Source: Gammaproteobacteria bacterium SG8_30
GTDB taxonomy: Bacteria > Pseudomonadota > Gammaproteobacteria > Steroidobacterales > Steroidobacteraceae
DNA length: 59,798 bases
Reading direction: 5' to 3'
Assembly: GCA_001303245.1 (NCBI GenBank)
Contig: LJNS01000003.1
Coordinates: 1 to 59,798 of the forward strand
The notes beneath the pieces were generated by a model. That model was not told the origin of the DNA. It made no database searches and saw nothing but the letters and a program-made list of their open reading frames with translations. Positions 39,906-53,612 of this stretch are shown piece after piece. A program made the translations under genes and the position numbers. Positions within the stretch are counted from its first letter, which is position 1. Each line of letters starts with the position of its first letter.

Positions 39906-42113
39906 TCAACGGTTGAACCGGAAGTTGTCGACGCCGTGCAGCACACGGATGTCGTAGGGTGCACCCTTGCCGTGGCAGTCTCCGCAGGTCTCGACGTTCC
40001 CGGATATCAGCGTCCCGTCGACCTGCTCCACGAGCTGGACGACCGGCCAGCCGGCGACGTCCGCGAGCTCGTTGAACGACGAACCCCTGTCCCACATGTG
40101 AACCAGGTCCGGCGACTCGGTGTGGCAGCCCACGCAGGCCGTCTTGTTGGGCGAGACATTGATGTCGAGTTCCGGGTTGGCGATGTCCGCGCCGTTGAGA
40201 AGCGTCGACGCCAGCACCTCCGTCTGCGCAACCGGATAGAACGTGTCCTCCGCGTGACAGCCCTCGCAGTTGTTGAGCTTGCCGGGATAGCGCGTGAGGC
40301 CGGTCAGGTCGTTGCCGCAGGAGTCGTACGTTCCCGCGTGGATGGCGTGGATCATGTACTTCATGTCGAGCAGGCCCGGCGCCGGAATGGGCGTTCCGTC
40401 GGCGGCGAACTGCGGGCAGGCCCGATCGGGCCCATGGCAGGACAGGCAGACGAACCCGGCCTCGTTGTTCGCCGCGTAGGTGCTGCCGTGGCCGGCGTAG
40501 GCGACCTTGCCGTGGCAGTCGTTGCAGTTGTCGAAATCAACTACGGTACGGCGCTCCTGGACCGTCTCGTCCGTGATCGCGAACGCACTGCCGGCTGCGT
40601 CGACGTAGACGTAGTCGTTCACCGGGTCGCCCGTGAGGCGCTCCGTGTCTACCTGCATTGCGGGGCGCGCAACCAGGAAGACCGTGCCGGATCCGGTGAT
40701 CTTCTCCGCCGGAACCGGGGCGTTGGATCCCTTGGTGAACGTGCCGTCGCCGTTGTCCGTCACGCCGTCGCCGAGGAAGTCGATCGTGGTGGCGGTCCCC
40801 GGAGACAGGTTGCCGTCACGGTCCAGCGCTTCACTCCGGTAGTTGCTGTAGTCCTGGTTCGACCAGTTGACCAGGGCCCGCAGCCGGGTGGAGGTGGCGC
40901 CCGGCAAGCCGGCGAACGGGCCTGCGGGATCGAGAATGTCGTAGGCCTGGCCGCTCTCCGGGTCGCTGACCCGTATCGTCACCTTCGCATACTCGCCCGG
41001 CGAGACCCGGCCTTCGATCGCGCCCGGAGAACCGTCTTCCAGCACGCCCTCGACGGCTACGATCTCCAGCCTGAACCGGGACGAGAACTCAAGCTGCCGG
41101 TTCTCGTGCGCTCGCGCTACCCGCAGGCGCCCATCGGCGAGCGTGGCGTCCGGCCCGTGGCAGTCGATGCAGTGCTCGTCCCCGGAAGGACCGGCTGCGT
41201 GGTTCTCGCCAGTCTCGAAATTCACGTTGTCGTGGCAGCTTCCGCATGCGGCCGCGTTCGGGACGGTTTCCCAGTTCCCGGCCTGCGGCGCATCCGGATC
41301 GCTCGCGTCGTGGCAGGTCTCGCAGTTGCTGAGCGGCTGTGGAAAGACGATTCCCTGCCCCCACGGCCCCTTGCCCGCGTGGATCTGGTGGATCATGTAG
41401 GGGAAGTAGGCCGCCCCGCCGCCAAGCTCAGGAGCGTGGCAGAGCACGCAGTACTGCGTTTCCCTGCGATTGGCGTGCCCCTCGAGATCGTCGTGGCAGC
41501 TGTTGCAGGTCTTCGTGCTCACGATCTCCCGGCTGGGAATGTCGGCAGTCGCTCCGTCGGCAGGCCGCCAGGTGTACAGGCCGTTGTCGGCTTCGGGAAC
41601 GCTCAGCTCGAGTCCGATGCGGGTGGTCTGCGACGCCTCATAGCGTGCATCGGCCGTCACATCGGTACTGAAGGAGTAGGTATACGTGCCGTCGCCGTGG
41701 TCGATCAGGGTGCCCAGGTTGCTGCCCGAGGCGGCCGCTCGCTCATAGGCCAGCCGTGCCCAGATCGTCGACTTGCCGCCGCTGTCGGGAGGCGCCAACT
41801 GGGACAGCACGAAGCGCATGCCGTTGCCGGACAGCGTCGCGCCGCGATAGAGGGTGCTCCCGCTCCTATCCTGCAGCTGGAACTCGATGACCGGTGCAGA
41901 GGCGAGGGCGACGCTCGTGATCGCCGGTACGACGTAGTCGGCAGCGGCGATGTTCACGACCGGCCCGTTCCCGGGCGAGCCGCTTCCCCCGCCAGGTCCC
42001 GTCGGGCCCGTCCCGCTGCCCGGAGCCTCCGGCGGCGGACCGCCGCTGCCACTGCAGCCACCGAGACCCGATACGAGGAGCATCGCCGCCACGATGGTGG
42101 CCAGCCGACCCAT
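39906..42113 (-). CDS. mtrC: OmcA/MtrC-family decaheme surface lipoprotein
   Basis: 735 residues. The signal peptide ends in a lipobox (SGLGGC, Cys near 20), then a Gly/Pro/Ser linker. Ten CxxCH motifs fall in two groups of five: CNSCH, CVLCH, CETCH, CGSCH, CIDCH, then CNDCH, CLSCH, CEGCH, CVGCH, CGDCH, each flanked by strand-rich segments without heme. This is the OmcA/MtrC domain order, with IHQIHAG and IHAIHAG heme-ligand motifs. It is expected on the outer face, passing electrons to minerals, an electrode or another cell. First gene of the cluster (MtrC, MtrA, MtrB), with about 100 nt to mtrA. Confidence 0.93.
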   Translation of the reverse strand: MGRLATIVAAMLLVSGLGGCSGSGGPPPEAPGSGTGPTGPGGGSGSPGNGPVVNIAAADYVVPAITSVALASAPVIEFQLQDRSGSTLYRGATLSGNGMRFVLSQLAPPDSGGKSTIWARLAYERAAASGSNLGTLIDHGDGTYTYSFSTDVTADARYEASQTTRIGLELSVPEADNGLYTWRPADGATADIPSREIVSTKTCNSCHDDLEGHANRRETQYCVLCHAPELGGGAAYFPYMIHQIHAGKGPWGQGIVFPQPLSNCETCHDASDPDAPQAGNWETVPNAAACGSCHDNVNFETGENHAAGPSGDEHCIDCHGPDATLADGRLRVARAHENRQLEFSSRFRLEIVAVEGVLEDGSPGAIEGRVSPGEYAKVTIRVSDPESGQAYDILDPAGPFAGLPGATSTRLRALVNWSNQDYSNYRSEALDRDGNLSPGTATTIDFLGDGVTDNGDGTFTKGSNAPVPAEKITGSGTVFLVARPAMQVDTERLTGDPVNDYVYVDAAGSAFAITDETVQERRTVVDFDNCNDCHGKVAYAGHGSTYAANNEAGFVCLSCHGPDRACPQFAADGTPIPAPGLLDMKYMIHAIHAGTYDSCGNDLTGLTRYPGKLNNCEGCHAEDTFYPVAQTEVLASTLLNGADIANPELDINVSPNKTACVGCHTESPDLVHMWDRGSSFNELADVAGWPVVQLVEQVDGTLISGNVETCGDCHGKGAPYDIRVLHGVDNFRFNR

Positions 42114-42428
42114 GTTTTCTCTGCGGAATGCCAGCACGGCGCGCTCCCATGGTTGCCTGAGGCCGTCATTGACGCGCGCAACACGACGTTGCCGTCGCGG
42201 CGGCCCTTCAGACGCGCACGGTATTGCCCGCCGCGCCACGCTGGAATCGTCGTTTAGCGAAAGCGCAGCTGTCAAATCCTGCGGGTTAACACAGCCTGAT
42301 ACGTATTTCTGGCAGAATTGACCGCCGTGCCATAGGCGGTTTCCGGTTTCGAACCGGTTCACGATAGGGCTTTCCCTTTCGCATTCGTGATTCCCGCAGG
42401 ATCCATGGCATGCCAAAGGAGACTTTAG
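42114..42428. other. Divergent intergenic region between mtrC and the NTF2-like gene
   Basis: 315 bases without a gene; promoters for the mtr cluster (minus) and the NTF2-like gene (plus) should lie here. One short inverted repeat, CCGGTT-TCG-AACCGG (42343-42357), may be an operator. I looked for an FNR/ANR box (TTGAT-N4-ATCAA) and did not find one. GGAG at about 42418 is the ribosome site for the gene at 42429. Confidence 0.4.
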
Positions 42429-42788
42429 ATGCCCGACAAGGCATGGTGGCTCAGCCTGCTCACCGCGATCGACGCCAAGGACGTCCCCGGCTTCCTGGCG
42501 TTCCTGACGCCGGACGCCGAGTTCCGCTTCGCGAGTGCCCCGTCCGTGTACGGTCGTGAGGCCGTGGGGGCGCTCGTCCGAGGCTTCTGGGACGCGATCG
42601 GCGGCAGCCGGCACCGGCTGATCAGGACGTGGCAGGATGCCGAGACCGCGGTCTGCGAGGGCGAGGTGACCTACACGCGCAAGGACGGCAGCACCCTCAC
42701 CGTCCCCTTCGTCAACGTGTTCTACCTGCGCGACGGCAAGGTCGCCCGCTACCTCATCCACATCGACAACAGCGGCCTGTTCTCGTAG
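42429..42788 (+). CDS. NTF2/SnoaL-like protein
   Basis: 119 residues. Helix WWLSLLTAIDAKDVPGFLAFL, then LTPDAEFRFASAPSVYGREA, and closing strands LTVPFVNVFYLRDGKVARYLI: the common SnoaL-type cone fold, function unassigned. A strong AAAGGAGAC precedes ATG 42429. Its TAG stop is at 42786-42788, and the final G of that stop is the first base of a palindromic repeat element. Confidence 0.8.
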   Translation: MPDKAWWLSLLTAIDAKDVPGFLAFLTPDAEFRFASAPSVYGREAVGALVRGFWDAIGGSRHRLIRTWQDAETAVCEGEVTYTRKDGSTLTVPFVNVFYLRDGKVARYLIHIDNSGLFS

Positions 42789-42940
42789 GGGACATTCCTA
42801 TTTTCCTTTTCTCGCTAACCCATTGATCAGAGATGGATTTCCCCGCAGGCCGACCACGCGGAGGCAGCCTGCCCGGGTCACGATCGAAATCCCAACGACA
42901 TCAGGTACTTGGGCAGAAAAGGAAAATGGGAATGTCCCCC
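42788..42940. repeat. Palindromic intergenic element, family A, copy 1
   Basis: The left end GGGGACATTCCTATTTTCC and the inverted right end GGAAAATGGGAATGTCCCC frame about 110 nt containing TTGATC. It fills the gap between two convergent genes: its first G is the last base of the TAG stop at 42788, and the opposite gene stops at 42942. It can form a long hairpin and may terminate both transcripts. It resembles REP-type/MITE sequences. Confidence 0.9.
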
Positions 42941-42941
42941 A

Positions 42942-44264
42942 CTATCGTCTTGCCCATCGGGTGATGCGCTCGAGTGCGACGGCTGCTTCCTCGACGTCCT
43001 CGTCGCGCTCGAGCTCGGCGTGGATGTGCAGCCGCATCTTCTCGCGGAACACGTTCACGGACTCGAAGAACGCCGACATCATCAGTACCCAGAGGTACAT
43101 GCCGCGCTCGGTGAGCGCATAGCCGAGCTCGTCCTCGACCACCGCCCCGATCGACTTCAAGGCGGCCATCTCGGCGAACATCAGGCGGGCGAACCGATCG
43201 CCGAACCGGCGATTCAGCCAGTCGTGGTCCATGCGCAGGCCGAACAGCCTGAGCAGCATCTCGTAGCGCATCTGCTCGTGCAAAGTCAGCGCACGCCGTT
43301 GCGTGACCGCCGGCTGGCCGCGGGCGATGCGGTCCGAGTAGGCGTTGAGCGAGAACGTCGTCGCGTACATCACCCCACCCACGTAGCTGAAGGACCCGCT
43401 GCCGACTCCGACGTAGTCGCCCGCATCGGCGATGTACTCGTCGACCACCGCGCCGCGTCCGCGCGAGAAGCACCATGCGGACTGCGCCGTGAACTCTGGC
43501 CGCAGGCGCGACAGGATGCGTCCGTAGTACTCGCGCACGCGGCGCCGGTCCAGGCGGCCCATCCGCGCCGTCATCTTCCGCCGCACCTCGTCTGAGGTCA
43601 TCAGCGGGTAGAAGGAGACCTGGTCGGCGGCGCTGTCGAGCACCGTGTCGAGGTCGCGCTCGAGGATCTCCGGGGTCTGGTGCGGCAGGTTGAAGATCAT
43701 GTCCACGTTGAGAGGGTCGAAGCGATCCCGCGCTCGCTCGAGGTTGGCGAGGATCTCCGTGCGATTCCCGTACTTCTCGTAGCGCTCCATTTCCCTGAGC
43801 AGGCCGTCGTCGAAGCTCTGCACTCCAACGGAGAGGCGATTGACGCCACTTGCCTCTAGCAGGTCGATCACCTCGGGGGTCAGGTCGTTGGGATTCGTCT
43901 CGACCGAGATCTCGCCAACCGGGAAGGAGCCGCGGATCAGCTCGAGAGTAGCGGCCAGCTCCCTCGGCGCGACCGTCGGCGTGCCGCCCCCGACGTAGAC
44001 GCCGTTGAAGCGGAACCCGGCGTCGCGGTAGGTCTCGATCTCCCGGCGCAGCGCCTTGAAGTAGCGGGCTGCCTTGGCGTCGCGGTACTGCACGCGATGG
44101 AAGGAGCAGAAGGGGCACAGCACCCTGCAGAAGGGGATGTGGACGTACAGGAAGGCGGCGCCGCCGGGCGGCGGCACGGGAGGCTCCACCGGCCCCGCGT
44201 CGAATGCCATCGCCGAGCGCGACGCGCGGCGGAAGAACGGCAGGATGACGCGCTCGTAGAGCAT
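42942..44264 (-). CDS. HemW/HemN-like radical SAM protein
   Basis: 440 residues. The radical-SAM cluster ligand motif is CRVLCPFCSF (C-x3-C-x2-C, near residues 44-51), preceded by FLYVHIPF as in HemN/HemW enzymes. VYVGGGTPTV, SVETNPNDLT and RLSVGVQSF are the family SAM/barrel blocks. Relatives are anaerobic coproporphyrinogen oxidases, HemW heme chaperones or heme-degrading ChuW/HutW-type enzymes; which of these applies cannot be fixed. ATG 44264 was chosen; an upstream TTG at 44306 is weaker. A heme-related job fits the nearby multiheme cytochromes, but it is not in an operon with them. Confidence 0.82.
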   Translation of the reverse strand: MLYERVILPFFRRASRSAMAFDAGPVEPPVPPPGGAAFLYVHIPFCRVLCPFCSFHRVQYRDAKAARYFKALRREIETYRDAGFRFNGVYVGGGTPTVAPRELAATLELIRGSFPVGEISVETNPNDLTPEVIDLLEASGVNRLSVGVQSFDDGLLREMERYEKYGNRTEILANLERARDRFDPLNVDMIFNLPHQTPEILERDLDTVLDSAADQVSFYPLMTSDEVRRKMTARMGRLDRRRVREYYGRILSRLRPEFTAQSAWCFSRGRGAVVDEYIADAGDYVGVGSGSFSYVGGVMYATTFSLNAYSDRIARGQPAVTQRRALTLHEQMRYEMLLRLFGLRMDHDWLNRRFGDRFARLMFAEMAALKSIGAVVEDELGYALTERGMYLWVLMMSAFFESVNVFREKMRLHIHAELERDEDVEEAAVALERITRWARR

Positions 44265-44344
44265 CGCGGCCGGTGGACTTGGCAATGCCCGGGATGCCGG
44301 GCGCAAGTAATCGACGCTACCGGCAAGTGGCCAGAAGCGACAAT

Positions 44345-44433
44345 GGGGACATTCCTATTTTCTATTTCGTCTCAAGTCGTTGATTCGATCGAAAAACAAC
44401 GGCTTGCAGAAGAAAGGAAAATAGGAATGTCCC

Positions 44434-44434
<1 letters not shown>
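44345..44434. repeat. Palindromic intergenic element, family A, copy 2
   Basis: A 90-nt version of the same element: left GGGGACATTCCTATTTTC, right GGAAAATAGGAATGTCCCC, with TTGATTCGATC in the centre. Its right end contains the last base of the glmS TAG stop (44434-44436). It lies downstream of glmS and upstream of the radical SAM gene. Confidence 0.92.
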
Positions 44435-46269
<1,835 letters not shown>

Positions 46270-46477
46270 GAGGACCTGCCTTGCCCTTGGCCGGGCGGTC
46301 GCGGCATGCCGCGGCGCGCCCCTTGTCTCGACGAACCTTTCTTGACGGACCTTCCGCCGCGCCGGCAGCCACGGGAACGGCTGCTGCGCCGACAGTAGAA
46401 TTCTAGACCATCGGCCGGGGCCCGGATCCGGGGCCGATTTCACAGAATCCCGGCACAGGCGCCGGGAAGGGTAGCGG
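46270..46477 (-). other. glmU-glmS intergenic region
   Basis: 208 bases with no gene. A GC-rich dyad, CCCGGC and GCCGGG at 46449-46466, sits just after the glmU stop but has no T-run on the minus strand; a second dyad (ATCGGCC / GGCCGAT) lies at about 46410-46438. Either could be a weak terminator or an RNA structure in the glmS leader. Confidence 0.35.
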
Positions 46478-47851
46478 CTACGCGGTCGGCGGCTTCTTGA
46501 CCGGCCGCTGCCAGCCTTCCACCGTCAGCTGCCTGCTGCGCGCGATGGTCAGCTTGCCCGCCGCCGCGTCCTTGGTGATGGTGGAACCGGCCCCGATGGT
46601 GGCCCGCTCGCCGATCGTCACCGGCGCCACGAGCATGGCGCCCGAGCCTATGAAGGCGCCGTCGCCGATCAGGGTGCGGTGCTTGTTGGCCCCGTCGTAG
46701 TTGCAGGTCACGGTCCCCGCGCCGACGTTCACCTTGCTGCCGACGGTCGTGTCCCCGAGATAGGTCAGGTGGTTGGCCTTGCTCCCCTCGCCGACCTGGC
46801 TGTTCTTGAGCTCGACCCAGTTGCCGATGTGCACCCCGTCGGCGAGACGGTTGTTCGGACGCATCCGTGCAAAGGGACCGATGCTGCAGTCCTTGCCGAT
46901 CACGCTCTGTTCCAGTACGCAGTTCGGGTGGATGACCGTGTCGGCGCCGATCTCGCAGTTACGCACGACGACGTTCGGGCCGATGCGCACGCGGTCGCCC
47001 AGCTTCACTTCGCCCTCGAATAGCACGTTGGCGTCGATGAAAACGTCGCGGCCGTGCTCGATGCGGCCGCGTACGTCGATGCGCGCCGGGTCGACGAGCG
47101 TGACGCCCGCTCGCATCATCGCCTCCGCTACGAGCTGGCGGTGCTCGGTTTCCAGCTGCGCGAGCTGCAGCTTGTCGTTGACGCCGAGCACCTCGGCCAC
47201 CGTCGGCGCGATCACGGCCTCCACGGCGAAGCCGTCGCGGACAGCGAGCGCGACCACGTCGGTCAGGTAGTACTCTCCCTGCGCGTTGTCGTTGGACAGC
47301 CGGCCGAGCCAACCCTTGAGGGCCGACGCCGGAGCGGCCATCAGCCCGGTGTTGACCTCGTCGACCGCCAGCTCCTTGCGGGTCGCGTCCTTCTGCTCGA
47401 CGATGCGGTAGACGTTTCCTGCGTTGTCGCGCAGTACCCGGCCGTAGCCCGTGGGCTCCGCCAGGCGTACGGACAGCACCGCGAGCTGCCGCTCGCCCGC
47501 AGCGGCCAACAGCGATCGCAGCGTCTCCGGCCGGTTGAGCGGCACGTCGCCATACAATACGAGCACGGTGTGGTCGTCGGGGATGCCTGGTGCCGCCTGC
47601 ATGAGCGCGTGGCCCGTGCCGTGCTGCTCCGCCTGCAGGACCCACTGGACAGGCGCACCGGCGAACGCCTCCCGGACGCGCTCCCCGCCGTGGCCGTAGA
47701 CGACGTGGATCCCGTCCGGGTCGAGCTCGCGGGCACAGGCGATCACGTGCGCGAGCAGCGGCCGGCCCGCGAGGGGCTGCATGACCTTCGGCAGGTCGCT
47801 CTGCATGCGCTTGCCCTGGCCTGCGGCCAGGATCACGACGGACAGCGGCAT
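46478..47851 (-). CDS. glmU: Bifunctional UDP-GlcNAc pyrophosphorylase / GlcN-1-P acetyltransferase
   Basis: 457 residues. The N-terminal uridylyltransferase begins [20 protein letters not shown] (the L-x2-G-x-G-x-R-M-x4-P-K motif), with VLYGDVPL and VNTGL downstream. From about residue 255 a left-handed beta-helix of hexapeptide repeats ([39 protein letters not shown]) forms the acetyltransferase, with [10 protein letters not shown] and [10 protein letters not shown]. It completes UDP-GlcNAc synthesis in the cytoplasm. It follows the atp operon, the usual gammaproteobacterial order atpC-glmU-glmS. Confidence 0.97.
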   Translation of the reverse strand: MPLSVVILAAGQGKRMQSDLPKVMQPLAGRPLLAHVIACARELDPDGIHVVYGHGGERVREAFAGAPVQWVLQAEQHGTGHALMQAAPGIPDDHTVLVLYGDVPLNRPETLRSLLAAAGERQLAVLSVRLAEPTGYGRVLRDNAGNVYRIVEQKDATRKELAVDEVNTGLMAAPASALKGWLGRLSNDNAQGEYYLTDVVALAVRDGFAVEAVIAPTVAEVLGVNDKLQLAQLETEHRQLVAEAMMRAGVTLVDPARIDVRGRIEHGRDVFIDANVLFEGEVKLGDRVRIGPNVVVRNCEIGADTVIHPNCVLEQSVIGKDCSIGPFARMRPNNRLADGVHIGNWVELKNSQVGEGSKANHLTYLGDTTVGSKVNVGAGTVTCNYDGANKHRTLIGDGAFIGSGAMLVAPVTIGERATIGAGSTITKDAAAGKLTIARSRQLTVEGWQRPVKKPPTA

Positions 47852-47967
47852 GGCGTCAAACTCCCCAGGACTGCCGGCATTCTAGCGGAGGGGCCGGGCC
47901 GCGCGACGTGACCGACGGTCCCGGCGTGCTAGGCTCGGCAGAAGCACCGTCGCAGGGAAGTCGCCGG

Positions 47968-48390
47968 GTGAGCACTCGCAGGTACTACTCCGTTCCGGCC
48001 CTCGCCGTCTCGTCGCTGTTCGGCGGCCCGCTCGCTGCAGTGGCGTTCGCGGCGATCGAGGCCCGTGCCCTCGGCAGGCTCGAGCGCGACCTGCCCTGGA
48101 TCGTGGGCGGAGTCGCCACGGTGGTCCTGGCGGCGCTCTGGGCCGCCTCCTCGGGGCTCCTGGATGCCGCGCTCGTCGATCTCGGTACGCGGCGGGTGCC
48201 GACCTGGGAGCACGTCGCCTACCGGGCGACGGCACTCGGGTTCTTCCTCGGCTACTGGCTGCTGCACCGCCGGGACCGGCGCGAACTGGCCCGTGCGGGC
48301 GTGGCCCCTGTGCCGGGCTATGCGGCCGGACTGGTCGCGCTGCTCGTCGGACTCGTTGGCGGCACGCTGCTGCTGCTTTCGCTCAGATAA
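47968..48390 (+). CDS. Small hypothetical membrane protein
   Basis: About 140 residues with three or four hydrophobic segments (VPALAVSSLFGGPLAAVAFA, PWIVGGVATVVLAALWAA, ATALGFFLGYWLLH, YAAGLVALLVGLVGGTLLLL). No family recognised. GTG 47968 was preferred because CAGGGAAG lies 7-8 nt upstream; a longer version would start at 47908. It is inserted between atpC and glmU on the opposite strand and ends against a family A repeat. Confidence 0.68.
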   Translation: MSTRRYYSVPALAVSSLFGGPLAAVAFAAIEARALGRLERDLPWIVGGVATVVLAALWAASSGLLDAALVDLGTRRVPTWEHVAYRATALGFFLGYWLLHRRDRRELARAGVAPVPGYAAGLVALLVGLVGGTLLLLSLR

Positions 48391-48392
48391 CA

Positions 48393-48560
48393 GGGGACAT
48401 TCCTATTTTCCTTTTTGGCGGAAGTCCTTGATCGGGAGGGACTCTCCCGATTTCCGTGTCTTCCAACTAGCCGGTCCGGTTGTCCGTCGGGGCAGAGAAA
48501 GAACAGGAAGGCCCCCTTCAATCAACAACTTGCAGCAAAAAGAAAAATAGGAATGTCCCC
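48393..48560. repeat. Palindromic intergenic element, family A, copy 3
   Basis: 168 nt with the same terminal arms, left GGGGACATTCCTATTTTCC and right AAAAATAGGAATGTCCCC, and TTGATC near the left arm. It fills the space between the small membrane protein gene (stop at 48390) and atpC, whose TAG stop (48560-48562) shares its last base with the element. The centre differs from the other copies. Confidence 0.92.
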
Positions 48561-48988
48561 TAGCCGCGCTTGAGCTTGCGGATCTTCTCGATCGCCTTCA
48601 GCTGCGCAGCGGCGCGGGCGAGTTCGGCCTGCGCCTCGGCGACTTCCATCGCCCCGGTGCGATCCCTGAGCGCCTCCTCGGCGCGTTGCTTGGCCGCAAG
48701 GGCGGCGGCCTCGTCGAGGTCGCGGGCGCGTGCGGCAGTGTCGGCTAGGACGGTGACCAGGTGCGGCTGGATCTCGAGGGCGCCTCCGCCGATCCAGAAC
48801 CACAGCTCCTCGCCCCCGCCGGCGGGCTTGACCCGCACTTCGCCCGGCTTGAGCGTGGTCAACAGTGGCGCGTGCCGGGGCGCGATGCCGATCTCGCCCT
48901 GCGAGGCGGGCACGAAGACCATCTCCGCGTCCCCGGAGTGGATCTCGCCCTCGGCGCTGACGATGTCGACGTGGATGGTGTTGGCCAT
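48560..48988 (-). CDS. atpC: F-type ATP synthase epsilon subunit
   Basis: 142 residues. The beta-sandwich domain reads IHVDIVSAEGEIHSGDAEMVF, GEIGIAPRHAPLLTTLKPGEV; the C-terminal two-helix regulatory arm runs from about residue 90 (DLDEAAALAAKQRAEEAL, AELARAAAQLKAIEKIRKL). It binds the central stalk and inhibits ATP hydrolysis. ATG 48988 has GAGG 7 nt upstream. Last gene of the atp operon, ending inside a repeat element. Confidence 0.95.
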   Translation of the reverse strand: MANTIHVDIVSAEGEIHSGDAEMVFVPASQGEIGIAPRHAPLLTTLKPGEVRVKPAGGGEELWFWIGGGALEIQPHLVTVLADTAARARDLDEAAALAAKQRAEEALRDRTGAMEVAEAQAELARAAAQLKAIEKIRKLKRG

Positions 48989-48997
48989 AAGAAACCT

Positions 48998-49060
48998 CGT
49001 GAGTCGTGAGTCGTGAGTCGCGGCGAGCGAAGGGCTCACCAGTCACGGCTCACGGCTCAC
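48998..49060. repeat. Imperfect palindromic repeat (family C) between atpD and atpC
   Basis: The left side has three tandem copies of GTGAGTC (GTGAGTCGTGAGTCGTGAG) and the right side the near-complement CACGGCTCACGGCTCAC, so the RNA can fold into an imperfect hairpin. It occupies the intercistronic gap of the atp operon. Confidence 0.75.
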
Positions 49061-49064
49061 CTCT

Positions 49065-50498
<1,434 letters not shown>

Positions 50499-50509
50499 CT
50501 ATTCAAACC

Positions 50510-50538
50510 GGGGACAGTCCCCTTCGGGGACAGTCCCC
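50510..50538. repeat. Short tandem palindromes (family B) between atpG and atpD
   Basis: Two copies of the 13-nt palindrome GGGGACAGTCCCC (50510-50522 and 50526-50538) separated by TTC, immediately beyond the TAA stop of atpG. Each copy alone, or the pair, can form a compact stem. Confidence 0.92.
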
Positions 50539-50539
50539 A

Positions 50540-51400
50540 TTAAACCGCCGCCGCGCCGCCCACGATCTCCGAGATCTCCTTGGTGATCGCCGCCTGGCGC
50601 GCCTTGTTGTAGATGAGCTGCAACTCGTCGATGAGCTTGCCGGCGTTGTCGGTGGCGCTCTTCATCGCCACCATCCGCGCGGCCATCTCGCAGGCGAGGT
50701 TCTCGACCACCGCCTGGTAAACCTGTGATTCCACGTAACGCATCATGTAGCCGTCGAGCAGGTCCGCTGCGCTCGGCTCGTAGATGTAGTCCCAGCGCTC
50801 CTGCAGCTCCGAGGCATCGACCGTCTCGGCCGGCAGCACCACCCGCTCCTCGGGCTTCTGGCTCATCGTGTTGATGAACTCGCTGCTGACCAGCGAAAGC
50901 CGGTCGATCTTGCCCTCGCGGTAGAGCGTCAGCATCGCCTGCACCGTCCCGATCAGGTCGGCGACGTGCGGCTTGTCGCCGAGGTGCGCGACACTCGCCT
51001 CGACCGGAAGCTTCAGGCGCCTGAAGAACTGCATGCTCTTGGAGCCGATCAGGCACAGATGGACCTCGACGCCCTTCTGCTGCCACCCGCGCACCGAGGC
51101 CAGCGTCTGCTTGAACACGTTGACGTTGAGCGAGCCGCAAAGGCCGCGGTCCGAACTGACGACGATGATGCCGACGGACTTGACCTCGCGTTCGACCAGG
51201 AAGGGATGGCGGTAGTCGGGATTCGCCTGCCGGATGTGGCCGATGACCTTGCGGATCTTCTCGGCGTAGGGCCGCGCGGCGCGCATGCGGTCCTGCGCCC
51301 GGCGCATCTTGCTCGCAGCGACCATCTCCATGGCCTTGGTGATCTTCTGCGTGCTCTTGATGCTCGAGATCTTCGTGCGGATTTCTTTGGCGCCTGGCAT
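50540..51400 (-). CDS. atpG: F-type ATP synthase gamma subunit
   Basis: 286 residues. Hallmark ends of the shaft subunit: [20 protein letters not shown] at the N-terminus and [20 protein letters not shown] at the C-terminus, the two helices of the rotating coiled coil; [15 protein letters not shown] in between is the conserved Rossmann part. It turns inside the alpha3-beta3 ring. The stop is followed directly by the family B palindromes. Confidence 0.97.
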   Translation of the reverse strand: MPGAKEIRTKISSIKSTQKITKAMEMVAASKMRRAQDRMRAARPYAEKIRKVIGHIRQANPDYRHPFLVEREVKSVGIIVVSSDRGLCGSLNVNVFKQTLASVRGWQQKGVEVHLCLIGSKSMQFFRRLKLPVEASVAHLGDKPHVADLIGTVQAMLTLYREGKIDRLSLVSSEFINTMSQKPEERVVLPAETVDASELQERWDYIYEPSAADLLDGYMMRYVESQVYQAVVENLACEMAARMVAMKSATDNAGKLIDELQLIYNKARQAAITKEISEIVGGAAAV

Positions 51401-51425
51401 TCAGTCCTCGCTTACGCTCGGTCCG

Positions 51426-51500
51426 GTGAGTCGTGAATCATGGGTCGTTTCGAGCCGTGAGATCGCCTTCTGACGATTCACGACTCGCGATTCACGATTC
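51426..51500. repeat. Imperfect palindromic repeat (family C) between atpA and atpG
   Basis: Left GTGAGTCGTGAATCATGGGT and right CGATTCACGACTCGCGATTC are related by inversion with mismatches, built from GTGAGTC/GTGAATC units as in the atpD-atpC gap. It ends 6 nt before the atpA stop region. Confidence 0.75.
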
Positions 51501-51506
51501 AATTCC

Positions 51507-53048
<1,542 letters not shown>

Positions 53049-53063
53049 GGATCGTTTCCTTCC

Positions 53064-53600
53064 TTAAACAGCCATCGCCGACGACAGCCGCTCGAGGCGG
53101 CCCTTCAGCGATCCGTCGATGACCAGGTCGCCGGCGCGGACGACGGCTCCCCCGATGAGCGTTGGGTCGATGCGCGTATGCATGCGGACGTCGCGGCCGA
53201 GACGCCGCTTGAGCGCCTGCTGCAGGCGGTCCTGCTGTGCAGGCTCCACCTGCATGGCGGCCACCAGCTCGACGTCCACGACGTTCTCGACCTCGGCACG
53301 CAGCACCTCGAACTGCGAGGCGATTTCCGGCAGCAGCGCCAGACGGTCGTTGTGCGCCACCGTCCTGAGGAAGTTGCGCCCGTGCTCGTCCGCCGCCTCG
53401 CCGGCCGCTGCGGTGATCAGCGCAACGAGGTCGTCCTCACGGACTTCCGGATGGCCGATGAGCCGCACGACGCGCGTGTCCGAGACGACTGCTGCGGCCG
53501 CGGCGAGCATCGCGGAGAAGCGCGGCAGCTGGCCGTGCTGGTGCGCGAACTCGAAGGCCGCGCGCGCATAGGGCCGGGCAGTAGTGGCTTTTTCCGCCAT
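53064..53600 (-). CDS. atpH: F-type ATP synthase delta subunit
   Basis: 178 residues. TTARPYARAAFEFAHQHGQL is the usual OSCP/delta start; the later EVENVVDVELVAAMQ and the C-terminal GGAVVRAGDLVIDGSLKGRLERL are the conserved closing blocks. It links the b-subunit stalk to the top of F1. Starts 12 nt after atpF. Confidence 0.96.
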   Translation of the reverse strand: MAEKATTARPYARAAFEFAHQHGQLPRFSAMLAAAAAVVSDTRVVRLIGHPEVREDDLVALITAAAGEAADEHGRNFLRTVAHNDRLALLPEIASQFEVLRAEVENVVDVELVAAMQVEPAQQDRLQQALKRRLGRDVRMHTRIDPTLIGGAVVRAGDLVIDGSLKGRLERLSSAMAV

Positions 53601-53612
53601 CGGGACCTCCGC

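Noticed and set aside
39825-42257. 810-codon open frame on the plus strand
   Set aside because: It is antisense to the OmcA/MtrC-like gene, which has a lipobox and ten CxxCH motifs; the plus-strand translation has no recognisable domain and is a product of high GC.
42114-42428. FNR/ANR oxygen-control site upstream of mtrC
   Set aside because: No TTGAT-N4-ATCAA match was found; the only dyad is CCGGTT-N3-AACCGG, which is not an FNR box.
42942-44264. Calling the radical SAM gene hemN outright
   Set aside because: HemW, HemN and ChuW/HutW-type proteins share the visible motifs, and the deciding residues cannot be judged without alignment.
48998-49060. Tandem GTGAGTC units as a possible CRISPR array
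   Set aside because: The units are 7 nt with no spacers of constant length, and no cas genes are present.
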